Assembly: GCF_900103915.1 (NCBI RefSeq)
Contig: NZ_FNIG01000005.1
Coordinates: 62,001 to 126,000 of the forward strand
Source: Tenuibacillus multivorans
Lineage (GTDB): Bacteria; Bacillota; Bacilli; Bacillales; Alkalibacillaceae
DNA length: 64,000 nt
Direction: 5' to 3'
This document shows, piece by piece, positions 34,158 to 42,533 of this stretch. The notes below the pieces were generated by a model. It ran no database searches. It was not told where the DNA came from and saw nothing but the letters and a program-made list of their open reading frames with translations. Within the stretch, counting starts at the first letter, position 1. Every line of letters begins with the position of its first letter. Both the position numbers and the translations under genes were made by a program.

Positions 34158-35174
34158 ATGGATGTCAAAACGGAAACGAAAACGCAAGTGAATACGACAC
34201 AAAAGCTGACGATGGTTCAAGCAGTTAATGATGCGCTGAAAACGATGCTTGAATCAGATAAGACGACGATGCTTTTAGGTGAAGATATCGGTAAAAACGG
34301 CGGGGTATTCCGGGCAACGGAAGGGCTCCAAGAACAATTTGGGGAAGACCGCGTTGTCGATACGCCACTTTCCGAATCGGGTATCGTCGGAACGTCAGTC
34401 GGTTTAGCGGTAAACGGGTTTAAACCGGTTGCCGAGATGCAATTTATGGGGTTTATTTACCCAGCCTTTGATCAATTGATGACGCATGTCTCAAGAATTC
34501 GCGCGAAAACGATGGGCCATTATTCGGTTCCGTTAGTCGTCCGGGCTCCGTATGGCGCAGGGATTCGTGCACCAGAGATTCATTCCGATAGTGCTGAGGC
34601 CATTTTTACCCATATGCCGGGGATTAAAGTCGTTTGTCCATCCACGCCGTATGATGCAAAAGGACTGCTCATTGCATCGATTGAGGATCCTGACCCAGTC
34701 ATATTTATGGAGCCGATGCGGAGTTACCGGGCGCAACGCGAAGAAGTGCCTGAAGGAAAATACACGCTCGAAATCGGAAAAGGCAAAAGGGTGCAAGAAG
34801 GAACGGATGTGACGGTCATCGCCTGGGGAGCTATGCTTCCTGTCGCACAGCAGGCCGTAAAACAAGCAGAACAGCAGGGTATGAGCTGTGAAGTCCTTGA
34901 TTTAAAGACGTTGTACCCATTAGATCGTGATTTAATAGCCGAATCCGTCCAAAAAACGGGTCGTGCGGTCATTGTCCATGAAGCCCAATCGACTGGTGGA
35001 CTTGGTCAAGATATTATGTCGGTTATTCATGACACATCCTTTTTATATTTAAGAGCACCGATTGAACGGGTCACCGGTTTTGATGTCCCAGTTCCATTCT
35101 TCGCGCTAGAGGATCATCATTTACCAACGCCAAAACGCGTTTTAGCAAGTATTGAAAAAGCGGTGCACTTTTAG
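34158..35174 (+). CDS. 2-oxoacid dehydrogenase E1 component, beta subunit
   Basis: This 338-residue transketolase-like subunit has the N-terminal pyrimidine-binding domain (LLGEDIGKNGGVFRATEGL; DTPLSESGIVGTSVGLA; EMQFMGFIYPAFDQ) and the C-terminal transketolase domain (VIAWGAMLPVAQQAV; VIVHEAQSTGGLGQDI). GGGAGGGTG lies upstream. It forms the E1 heterotetramer with the preceding gene product. Confidence 0.92.
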   Translation: MDVKTETKTQVNTTQKLTMVQAVNDALKTMLESDKTTMLLGEDIGKNGGVFRATEGLQEQFGEDRVVDTPLSESGIVGTSVGLAVNGFKPVAEMQFMGFIYPAFDQLMTHVSRIRAKTMGHYSVPLVVRAPYGAGIRAPEIHSDSAEAIFTHMPGIKVVCPSTPYDAKGLLIASIEDPDPVIFMEPMRSYRAQREEVPEGKYTLEIGKGKRVQEGTDVTVIAWGAMLPVAQQAVKQAEQQGMSCEVLDLKTLYPLDRDLIAESVQKTGRAVIVHEAQSTGGLGQDIMSVIHDTSFLYLRAPIERVTGFDVPVPFFALEDHHLPTPKRVLASIEKAVHF

Positions 35175-35185
35175 GAGGGAAATTG

Positions 35186-36421
35186 ATGTTGGATGTCAAA
35201 CTACATGATATCGGTGAAGGGATGACAGAAGGGGAAATCGTTCATTATTTTGTGAAAGAAGGGGATCATGTAAAAGCTGATCAGCCCCTCGTTGAAGTGC
35301 AGACCGATAAAATGGTGGCTGAGCTTCCATCCCCAGGAACCGGTACGATTAAAGAGATTGTCGTCCCAGTCGGTGAAACGGTTCAAGTTGGGACAACACT
35401 TTTATATCTTGAAGGTGAAGGTGCTGAGCCGCAATCGAGTGAACCAGCACCAGCTGAAGCAGACGCAGCAAGTGAAGAACATGCGGTCACTCAACTAGCA
35501 GCAAAAGAGCTGACGAAAAAACGCATACAAACGACGATTAACCGCGTATTAGCGACACCTTTTACTAGAAAAATAGCACGTGACCACGGCATTGATATTG
35601 AAAACGTTCAAGCAACAGATCCATCCGGCCGTGTCACGGAAGAAGATGTTTATCAATATATCAACGGTGAGCAAGCTGCAAAACCAGAGCCACAAGCACC
35701 AACACGAGAGCAAGCCGTTCAATCAACACAGCCAGATGAAATTCCATTCCGTGGTATTCGCAAACAAATTGCTAATAAAATGACGAAATCAATCTATACC
35801 ATACCTCATGTGACACACTTCGATGAAATCAATATGACGCGATTAGTCGAGCTTCGCGAGGAATTAAAAGCCTCAGGCGATTCGATTTCAGTACCAGCCT
35901 TCCTAGTTAAAGCACTCACGATCGCGTTAAAAGACTTCCCAGTATTTAATGCAGAATTAGATGAAGAAAATGAAACCATTGTCCTGAAAAAAGATTACCA
36001 CATTGGGCTTGCCACAGACACCTCAGATGGGTTAATTGTACCCGTACTGCATCACGCCGACCAAAAGTCAATACAACAGCTTCACGATGAGATTAAAGAG
36101 CTTAATCAAAAAACGAAAGAGGGACAGTTAAAACCAGCCGATATGCAAAATGGAACGTTTACGGTAAGTAATGTAGGACCGCTTGGCAGTACCGGTGCGA
36201 CACCGATTATTAACTATCCTGAAACAGCTTTAATCGCTTTTCATAAAACGAAAAAGATGCCGATTGTGAGCGAGGATAACGAAATTGTCATCGGCCATAT
36301 GATGAATGTGTCGATGTCATTTGACCACCGTGTCGCAGATGGAGCGAAGGCTGTCGATTTTACAAACCGCTTAGCTGGTTTAATCGAAAATCCGAACAAA
36401 CTCATGCTGGAGATGATATAG
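35186..36421 (+). CDS. 2-oxoacid dehydrogenase E2 component (dihydrolipoyl acyltransferase)
   Basis: This 411-residue protein has one lipoyl domain (1-75, lipoyl-lysine in VQTDKMVAEL), an E3/E1-binding domain (about 127-165, RKIARDHGIDIENVQ...DPSGRVTEEDV) and a C-terminal acyltransferase domain with the catalytic DHRVADGA. It transfers the acyl group to CoA; if the substrate is phenylpyruvate the product is phenylacetyl-CoA. ATG 35186 follows AGGAGGG. The last base of its stop touches the E3 start. Confidence 0.92.
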   Translation: MLDVKLHDIGEGMTEGEIVHYFVKEGDHVKADQPLVEVQTDKMVAELPSPGTGTIKEIVVPVGETVQVGTTLLYLEGEGAEPQSSEPAPAEADAASEEHAVTQLAAKELTKKRIQTTINRVLATPFTRKIARDHGIDIENVQATDPSGRVTEEDVYQYINGEQAAKPEPQAPTREQAVQSTQPDEIPFRGIRKQIANKMTKSIYTIPHVTHFDEINMTRLVELREELKASGDSISVPAFLVKALTIALKDFPVFNAELDEENETIVLKKDYHIGLATDTSDGLIVPVLHHADQKSIQQLHDEIKELNQKTKEGQLKPADMQNGTFTVSNVGPLGSTGATPIINYPETALIAFHKTKKMPIVSEDNEIVIGHMMNVSMSFDHRVADGAKAVDFTNRLAGLIENPNKLMLEMI

Positions 36422-37867
36422 ATGGTTGTTGGAGAAATTACCGAAGAAAGAGATCTCATCATCATTGGTGGTGGCCCTGGTGGATATACAGCTGCTATTC
36501 GTGCAGCACAGCTTGGTTTAGAGGTCACATTAGTCGAGCAGGCCGATTTAGGCGGGATTTGTTTAAATCAAGGCTGCATCCCATCTAAAGTATGGACGCA
36601 TGCGGCTAAAAAGAAATCCGAAATTCCTCAAATGCAGAAGATGGGACTTGATGTTAGTACAGGGGAGATTGATTTAGACACTTTAATCGATTATAAATCT
36701 CAGATTACTGAACAGCTTCGAAAAGGGGTTGAAGCCCTTTGTCAAGCGAATAAAATCGAGGTGATCCAAGGAAAAGCAACCTTTACAGGCGGAGATCGAA
36801 TCGGTGTGGAGTATGGCCATCAATTTGATACTTACCTATTTGATAAGGCCATCATTGCCACTGGAAGTACAGCGGTTTTCCCTGAACATTTCCCAAAGCA
36901 GGGTGAGCGAATTTTTCTATCGCATGACATCTTTAATTTTAAGGAAATCCCGGAGCATTTGATTGTTTACGGTCGAGACCTCATTGCATTTGAAATGGCG
37001 ACGACCTATCAATCGTTTGGATCAAAGGTGACGTTGATTCAAGATGATGATATTAACTTAGATCAAGCGATTGAGAAAGAGTTAAAACGATCATTGAAGA
37101 AGAAAAAAATTCGTCTGATTAAAAAGGATTCCTTAAAATCTATCGAAGAAACAGACGAAGGTGTCATCGTGTCGCTTACCGATGACAAAGGCAAAGAACA
37201 AACCATAGAAGGAAGCCATTTATATACGAGTGGCGATAGACAGCCGAACTTAGAACCACTTGGGATTGACCGGTTCGGAATCGGCCAGACTTCAGATGGT
37301 CACATCATCGTTAACAACACGATGCAATCATCCATCCCATCGATTTATGCGATTGGTGATGTGACAGAAGGCCCATCATTAGCCATCAAAGCGATTAAGC
37401 AAGGAAAGGTCGCTGCCGAAGCCATAGCAGGTAAAAATCCAGAAGTGGATCTTACGTTTTTACCGACCATCATGCATACGACCCCGCCCATTGCATCAGT
37501 TGGGTTAACTGAGCAGGAAGCGGAGGAGCATGATTTAGATATACATGTCGGTCAATTTAACCTGAATGCGAATGGCTATGCCAAGCTAACAGGACAAACA
37601 GACGGTATGATTAAAGTTATTAGTGATGCAAACACCGAGATTATTCTCGGTATCCATATGATTGGAGAAGGGGCCATTGAGCTATCGAGCACCTTTGTTC
37701 AACTTCTAGAAATGGCGGCTAAGGTAGAGGATGTGACATTTCCATTGTATGCACATCCAAGTACCAATGAAGGATTGTTAGAGGCTGTTGATGCCTTAAC
37801 CGGGCAATCCATTCATCTTCCACCAACGAAACAACAAACCAAAATCGTAGAAAGGAGTTTAACCTAA
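36422..37867 (+). CDS. Dihydrolipoamide dehydrogenase (E3), divergent
   Basis: This 481-residue flavoprotein has the N-terminal FAD motif (IIIGGGPGGYTAA), redox disulfide C47/C52 (GGICLNQGCIPSK) and the C-terminal His-Glu region (YAHPSTNEGLLEAV). The NAD-binding motif, normally GGGxIGxE, reads GRDLIAFE at 184-191, so two of the usual glycines are missing. It should reoxidise the lipoyl group of E2, but cofactor use may be altered. It abuts E2 and closes the dehydrogenase complex genes. Confidence 0.85.
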   Translation: MVVGEITEERDLIIIGGGPGGYTAAIRAAQLGLEVTLVEQADLGGICLNQGCIPSKVWTHAAKKKSEIPQMQKMGLDVSTGEIDLDTLIDYKSQITEQLRKGVEALCQANKIEVIQGKATFTGGDRIGVEYGHQFDTYLFDKAIIATGSTAVFPEHFPKQGERIFLSHDIFNFKEIPEHLIVYGRDLIAFEMATTYQSFGSKVTLIQDDDINLDQAIEKELKRSLKKKKIRLIKKDSLKSIEETDEGVIVSLTDDKGKEQTIEGSHLYTSGDRQPNLEPLGIDRFGIGQTSDGHIIVNNTMQSSIPSIYAIGDVTEGPSLAIKAIKQGKVAAEAIAGKNPEVDLTFLPTIMHTTPPIASVGLTEQEAEEHDLDIHVGQFNLNANGYAKLTGQTDGMIKVISDANTEIILGIHMIGEGAIELSSTFVQLLEMAAKVEDVTFPLYAHPSTNEGLLEAVDALTGQSIHLPPTKQQTKIVERSLT

Positions 37868-37926
37868 GTTAGTAACGTTTTTCTCACCAAGATCTAGCAA
37901 AAAATAATATTGAGGGGGAATGATTG

Positions 37927-38916
37927 ATGAAGAAAAGGTTACTACTTGTGGCAGTAGCTGTATTAGGTATCGTATTACTAGCCGCATGCGGAGAGGGAGA
38001 AAACGGTTCTGGAGGCGATGATGCCACTTATACCGTAGGTGCGACACAAATTGTTGAACACCCATCGCTAGATAGCGCCTATGAAGGCTTTAAAGAAGCT
38101 TTAGCTGATGCCGGATTAGAGGTCGAATACGATTTTCAAAGTGCACAAAATGACCAAAACAACGTGAAAACCATCTCAGACGGTTTTGTAGCGGATGAGG
38201 TCGATCTAATCTTTGCGAATTCAACACCAAGTGCGCAAGGGGCATTAAATGCGACAAGTGATATTCCAATCGTGTACACGTCAGTTACTGACCCGGTCGA
38301 TGCAGGCTTAGTACCTTCAATGGATGAAGCAGGCGCAAACATTACAGGGGTTTCTGACCTACACCCTGAGGCAATTAGCAGCACAGTCGAGTTTATCGAT
38401 ACGTACTTCGAAGGCTCAACAGTTGGTTTAATTTATAATGCTGGTGAACCGAATTCTGTTACTCAAATTGAAGATGTTAAAGCAGCAGCTGAAGGAACTA
38501 GCTTAAGCTTAGAAGAGCGTACGGTTTCTAATGCATCAGAGGTACAGCAGGCAGCGCAAACGTTAGTGAGTGAGGTTGATGTCTTTTATATCGTGACCGA
38601 TAACACGGTTGTTGAAGCTTTAGATAGTGTCGTCGGTGTTGCGAATGATCAAGATATTCCACTGATTACAGGGGAACCAGATTCGCTTGCTAAAGGTGGC
38701 TTTGCGACATTTGGCATTGATTACAATACGATTGGATACCGCACAGGTGAAATGGCTGCCGCTATTCTGACTGGTGAAAAATCGCCTAGCGACATCCCGC
38801 CAGAATATCCACCAGAAATTCAGCTTTTCATTAACGAAGACGGAGCTGAAGAGCAAAATATTGAATGGAACTCAGATTGGGATGAAGATGCCCAATTTGT
38901 TGAAACGGCTGAATAA
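37927..38916 (+). CDS. ABC transporter substrate-binding lipoprotein, TrpX-like
   Basis: This 329-residue lipoprotein has a signal peptide ending in the lipobox LLAAC and the fold of the ABC_sub_bind family (VGATQIVEHPSLDSAYEGFK; VDLIFANSTPSAQGAL; PIVYTSVTDPVDAGLV). Members such as TrpX bind tryptophan or tyrosine, so an aromatic amino acid, most likely phenylalanine here, is a sound guess. ATG 37927 follows GAGGGGGA. It lies 60 bp after E3. Confidence 0.87.
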   Translation: MKKRLLLVAVAVLGIVLLAACGEGENGSGGDDATYTVGATQIVEHPSLDSAYEGFKEALADAGLEVEYDFQSAQNDQNNVKTISDGFVADEVDLIFANSTPSAQGALNATSDIPIVYTSVTDPVDAGLVPSMDEAGANITGVSDLHPEAISSTVEFIDTYFEGSTVGLIYNAGEPNSVTQIEDVKAAAEGTSLSLEERTVSNASEVQQAAQTLVSEVDVFYIVTDNTVVEALDSVVGVANDQDIPLITGEPDSLAKGGFATFGIDYNTIGYRTGEMAAAILTGEKSPSDIPPEYPPEIQLFINEDGAEEQNIEWNSDWDEDAQFVETAE

Positions 38917-38923
38917 GAAAAAG

Positions 38924-38949
38924 GTAAAGCAGGCTTTGGCCTGCTTTAC
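38924..38949 (+). other. Intercistronic hairpin after the binding-protein gene
   Basis: An 11-bp perfect stem (GTAAAGCAGGC with GCCTGCTTTAC, loop TTTG) has no T-run after it. It is probably an mRNA stabiliser or partial attenuator that raises binding-protein expression over the permease. Confidence 0.65.
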
Positions 38950-38979
38950 TGCTACATAGGTAAAGAAGGAGATGACGTC

Positions 38980-39981
38980 ATGTTTATAGCATTATTTGGA
39001 GCAGTCGAATCAGGAGTCATCTACGCCATTATGGCATTGGGCGTTTATTTATCATTCCGTGTGTTAGATTTCCCTGATCTAACCGTTGACGGAAGCTTTG
39101 TCACAGGTGCTGGGATCACAGGTGTCTTAATTGTAAATGGAACGCCGCCCGTTTTGGCAACTTTGATCGGCGCACTGGCAGGATTTATAGCCGGTTGTAT
39201 AACAGGGATTCTTCATACGGCGGGAAAAATAAATGCCTTATTATCAGGGATTTTAATGATGATTGCCCTCTACTCGATTAACCTAAGATTTATGGGACAG
39301 CCAACCGTATCATTGCTGAACGAATCAACCCTTGTCAGTCAAATCGAATCACTCTGGGCGAGTACAGGTATTGATTCAGCCCTAAACGGTATGTTAAATG
39401 TGTTTGAACTCGACCGGGTCCCGACAACTTGGGCGATTCTAATTATGATGGCGATTCTAACATTAGCGATTAAATTTTTACTCGATTACTTCCTGAAAAC
39501 AGAAATTGGTCTTGCCATTCGTGCGACAGGCGATAACCAAAAAATGATCCGTAGTCTATCAGCGAATACCAACTTTTTAATTATTATTGGTATCGGCCTT
39601 TCTAACGGCTTAGTCGCACTATCTGGAGCCCTAATTGGACAGCATGGTGGATTTGCCAACTTAAACATGGGAATCGGGATGATTGTCATTGGCCTGGCAT
39701 CAGTCATTATCGGTGAAGCCTTATTTGGTAAGAAAACGATCACACGTGTCACTTTGGCGGTGATTGGTGGTGCAATCATTTACCGAGTTGTTGTTACGGT
39801 TGCATTAAGAGTGGATTACCTAAGTATTCAATCAAGTGACCTAAAACTGATTACAGCCATTCTAGTTATTGCTGCTCTTGTTACACCTAAGATTTTGCAG
39901 GCTAGAAAAGACAAAAAACGTCGCCAAGCAAAACGTGCGGCACTCATGGAACAACAGAAGGAGAGTGAGGCCAGTGCTTAA
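38980..39981 (+). CDS. ABC transporter permease, TrpY-like
   Basis: This 333-residue membrane protein has about eight to nine hydrophobic segments and the family pattern AIMALGVYLSFRVLDFPDLTVDG near the start and RATGDNQKMIRSLSAN in a cytoplasmic loop. It is the membrane channel of the transporter formed with the preceding and following gene products. AAGAAGGAG lies upstream of the ATG. Its stop overlaps the start of the ATPase gene. Confidence 0.9.
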   Translation: MFIALFGAVESGVIYAIMALGVYLSFRVLDFPDLTVDGSFVTGAGITGVLIVNGTPPVLATLIGALAGFIAGCITGILHTAGKINALLSGILMMIALYSINLRFMGQPTVSLLNESTLVSQIESLWASTGIDSALNGMLNVFELDRVPTTWAILIMMAILTLAIKFLLDYFLKTEIGLAIRATGDNQKMIRSLSANTNFLIIIGIGLSNGLVALSGALIGQHGGFANLNMGIGMIVIGLASVIIGEALFGKKTITRVTLAVIGGAIIYRVVVTVALRVDYLSIQSSDLKLITAILVIAALVTPKILQARKDKKRRQAKRAALMEQQKESEASA

Positions 39982-40768
39982 TATTAAAGACGTCTCCCTG
40001 ACGTTTAACGAAGATACACCTGATGAAAAGAAAGCTTTACAGGGCATTGATTTAGAATTAAATAAAGGTGAATTTGTCACGGTTATTGGGAGTAACGGAG
40101 CGGGCAAATCAACCTTAATGAATGTTGTTTCGGGAAGTTTGCATCCTGATGTTGGAGATGTGTTCATTAATGATCAAAATGTCGTCCATTTACCTGAATA
40201 CAAACGTTCTAAAATGATCGGACGCGTATTCCAAGACCCGATGGCCGGAACCGCACCAACCATGACCATTGAAGAAAACTTGGCCATGGCCTATGCACGG
40301 AATAAAAAACGTCGGCTCGTTCCAGGCGTGACGAAAAAACGGAAGGACTACTTTAGAGAATACCTCGAATCGTTAAATTTAGGATTAGAAGATCGGTTGA
40401 ACGCCAAAGTCGGACTGTTATCAGGAGGAGAACGTCAAGCCTTATCCTTACTCATGGCCACTTTTACAGAGCCACATATTCTTTTACTTGATGAACACAC
40501 TGCCGCACTCGATCCATCACGCGCGGAGTTAATTACAGAAATCACCGCAGACGTTGTTGGGAAATTCGAGTTAACGACGATGATGGTGACACATAATATG
40601 CAGCAGGCGCTTGATTTAGGTGATCGGCTGTTTATGATGGATAAAGGCGAAATCATTTTTGATGTAAAAGGAGAAGAGAAGCAGAACCTAACAATTAAAA
40701 ATCTATTAGATGAATTTCAGCGCATTCGCGGCAAACAAATTGAAAGCGATCGCGCTGTGTTAGGGTAA
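39974..40768 (+). CDS. ABC transporter ATP-binding protein, TrpZ-like
   Basis: This 264-residue ATPase has Walker A GSNGAGKST, signature LSGGERQ and Walker B ILLLDEHTAALDP. The start is GTG 39974, which overlaps the permease stop by 8 bp, with AAGGAGAGTGAGG upstream; longer frames further upstream lie within the permease gene. It energises aromatic-amino-acid uptake by the TrpXYZ-like system (inferred). Confidence 0.9.
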   Translation: MLNIKDVSLTFNEDTPDEKKALQGIDLELNKGEFVTVIGSNGAGKSTLMNVVSGSLHPDVGDVFINDQNVVHLPEYKRSKMIGRVFQDPMAGTAPTMTIEENLAMAYARNKKRRLVPGVTKKRKDYFREYLESLNLGLEDRLNAKVGLLSGGERQALSLLMATFTEPHILLLDEHTAALDPSRAELITEITADVVGKFELTTMMVTHNMQQALDLGDRLFMMDKGEIIFDVKGEEKQNLTIKNLLDEFQRIRGKQIESDRAVLG

Positions 40769-40804
40769 TACAGGGACTGAGAGGAGTTCCTGTATTTATT
40801 TTTA
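40767..40804 (+). terminator. Terminator of the phenylalanine operon
   Basis: A 12-bp stem (AATACAGGGACT with AGTTCCTGTATT, one G-T pair) is followed by TATTTTTATG. Confidence 0.75.
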
Positions 40805-40906
40805 TGTATTTGAAAACCCCTGGCTATGTCAGGAGTTCCGGAAAGCTTTTAGCGATGTATCAGGAGTGCACTCACTAATTTGAAAGCTAGGCTAGTTAAG
40901 ATGAGA

Positions 40907-41200
40907 AATCGATCCGCCAAAATAAAAGGATCATCCGCCGAAAAGAGAGTTCGATCCGCCAAAATAAAAGGATCATCCGCCGAAAAGAGAGTTCAAATCC
41001 GCCAAAATAAAAGGATCATCCGCCGAAAAGAGAGTTCGATCCGCCAAAATAAAAGGATCATCCGCCGAAAAGAGAGTTCAAATCCGCCAAAATAAAAGGA
41101 TCATCCGCCGAAAAGAGAGTTCGATCCGCCAAAATAAAGGGAGCATCCGCCAAAAAGAGAGGTCAATCCGCCAAATAGGGAGCAATCCGCCAAAACAATA
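40907..41200. repeat. 21-bp intergenic array H (CCGCC core) with recent expansion
   Basis: About 14 CCGCC-containing units occur. The core CGCC falls at 40915, 40936, 40957, 40978, 41000, 41021, 41042, 41063, 41085, 41106, 41127, 41148, 41169 and 41188, mostly 21 bp apart. Two spacer types alternate (AAAATAAAAGGATCAT and GAAAAGAGAGTTCGAT), and blocks of 42-43 bp repeat almost perfectly, two of them carrying an extra base, forming an 85-bp higher-order repeat. The near identity implies recent tandem duplication. Confidence 0.92.
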
Positions 41201-41315
41201 CGAAATAAATCAATCATTTCCTGGTCATATCACTGTTTTGATAAACTGATAGTATTGCTTCTGTACTCGAAATTTTATAATATTGAAGAATCAACTTTAG
41301 AAATAAGGTGAGCGG

Positions 41316-42227
41316 ATGAAGATTAAAATTTACAGTCTTTTGACCTTAGTTATGCTGATGTGGGGGTTAAACGTCTCAGCACTTAAGGTACTTGTCGATG
41401 CCGTTGATCCCATTCTATTAACCTCGGTGCGCATATTTACAGCAGGTGTCGCGGTCTTAATAGCGTGTAGGATCATGGGGATTTTTAGACTACCACTACG
41501 CAATGAGTGGTTGGTTATTTTTTATATATCGATTTTTAATGTGATCCTTCATCATACATTAGTTGCGGTTGGTTTAGAGAAGACTTCTGGTGTTAATGCC
41601 GGACTGATTTTAGGCTTAATGCCGCTAGTGACTGTGATGATGGCGGTGATGATTTTACGCCAACATGTCACTTGGATTAGGGTGTTTGGTTTCTTGCTCG
41701 GTTTTATAGGTGTCGCGGTAACGACTTTAACTGGGGGAGAGGGCGTGGCAGCCATCTCAATCGGGGACTTTATTGTCTTTCTAGGCGTTATCGTACAGGG
41801 TTTTAGTTTTATCCTTATTAGTAAGTTGAAACCGACCTTTGATCCGAGGTTGGCAACCGGTTACTTACTCGTACTAGGATCGTTTTTTATCTTTTTAACG
41901 AGTCTAGCATTTGGCTCCAATCTTAGGGAGATTACGTATTTATTTGATTGGAAAATAGGGGCCGTATTCCTATTTAGTGCGATACTTGCTACTTCTTTTG
42001 GACACATGACTTATAATTATGCGATTAAAAAGGTCGGACCGGCTGAGTCGGCTGTTTTTACGAATTTAAATACACTTTTTGCGATCACGGGTGCAGCTGT
42101 TTTCTTAGGCGAAGTGATTACGATCAACCATATGATTGGATTTTTATTAATTTTAAGTGGCGTATTTATCGGTACAGGTGCGCTAGAGTATGCGTTGAAG
42201 AAGAGGGGAGAGGCAAACAATTTTTAG
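41316..42227 (+). CDS. EamA-family (DMT superfamily) permease
   Basis: This 303-residue protein has ten hydrophobic segments in two homologous halves, with the EamA patterns MLMWGLNVSALKVLV at the start and FGHMTYNYAIKKVGPAESAVFTN (split) in the second half. Substrates in the family are varied metabolites, so none is assigned. AATAAGGTGAGCGG precedes the ATG. It appears to be a single-gene unit. Confidence 0.88.
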   Translation: MKIKIYSLLTLVMLMWGLNVSALKVLVDAVDPILLTSVRIFTAGVAVLIACRIMGIFRLPLRNEWLVIFYISIFNVILHHTLVAVGLEKTSGVNAGLILGLMPLVTVMMAVMILRQHVTWIRVFGFLLGFIGVAVTTLTGGEGVAAISIGDFIVFLGVIVQGFSFILISKLKPTFDPRLATGYLLVLGSFFIFLTSLAFGSNLREITYLFDWKIGAVFLFSAILATSFGHMTYNYAIKKVGPAESAVFTNLNTLFAITGAAVFLGEVITINHMIGFLLILSGVFIGTGALEYALKKRGEANNF

Positions 42228-42337
42228 TTTAATCTTTTTACAACCAGCATAGATGCAGGTTAGAGATGTTTAGTCAATTTCTATAATCTTACGAAAAAAA
42301 ATTAGTCATTAAAATTCAAATTATTTCAAAAATAGGC

Positions 42338-42366
42338 TTGATTTTTAAAGCGCTTTCATATAAATT
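42338..42366 (+). promoter_or_regulatory. Promoter of the ABC-importer operon with embedded cre site
   Basis: TTGATT (42338-42343) and TAAATT (42361-42366) are 17 bp apart. Within the spacer, TTAAAGCGCTTTCA (42345-42358) is on the opposite strand the same 14-mer cre as at 31481. CcpA bound here would block the promoter. Confidence 0.65.
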
Positions 42367-42387
42367 AGTAATTAATAAAATTATTAG

Positions 42388-42472
42388 GGAAGAGATTACT
42401 CAGAGAAAGCCCATATAAATTACCCCAAGTCTTTTGGGGGTGGTTTATTGTGGTGTTTTCTCTCTTTTTTTA
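42388..42472 (+). promoter_or_regulatory. Leader with putative GlpP antitermination element and terminator
   Basis: AAGAGATTACTCAGAGAAAGCCC (in two parts, 42390-42399 and 42400-42412) closely matches AAGAGATTAAGAGAAGCC in the glpD leader at 47872-47889. It overlaps the 5' arm of a long imperfect hairpin (AGAGAAA with TTTCTCT; inner ACCCCAA with TTGGGGGT) that runs into CTTTTTTTAT near 42465-42472. GlpP is known to antiterminate glp leaders in Bacillus; its role here is inference from the shared sequence. Confidence 0.6.
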
Positions 42473-42533
42473 TATATAAACTGCCTTTTACGGTGGTTTT
42501 ATTATAAAAATTTAATATTAAGGAGGAAATATC

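Noticed and set aside
33101-37867. Annotation as an ordinary branched-chain oxoacid dehydrogenase operon
   Set aside because: No ptb, buk or bcd genes are present and the cluster begins with phenylalanine dehydrogenase and a possible PaaX operator; branched-chain activity remains possible but is not the best reading.
40880-41095. 71-codon frame in array H
   Set aside because: Repeat artefact without a ribosome binding site.
40907-41200. Array H as a CRISPR array
   Set aside because: Units are about 21 bp with a core under 12 bp, spacers are themselves repeated, the DNA is not partitioned into 28-36-bp repeats with unique spacers, and no cas gene is present.
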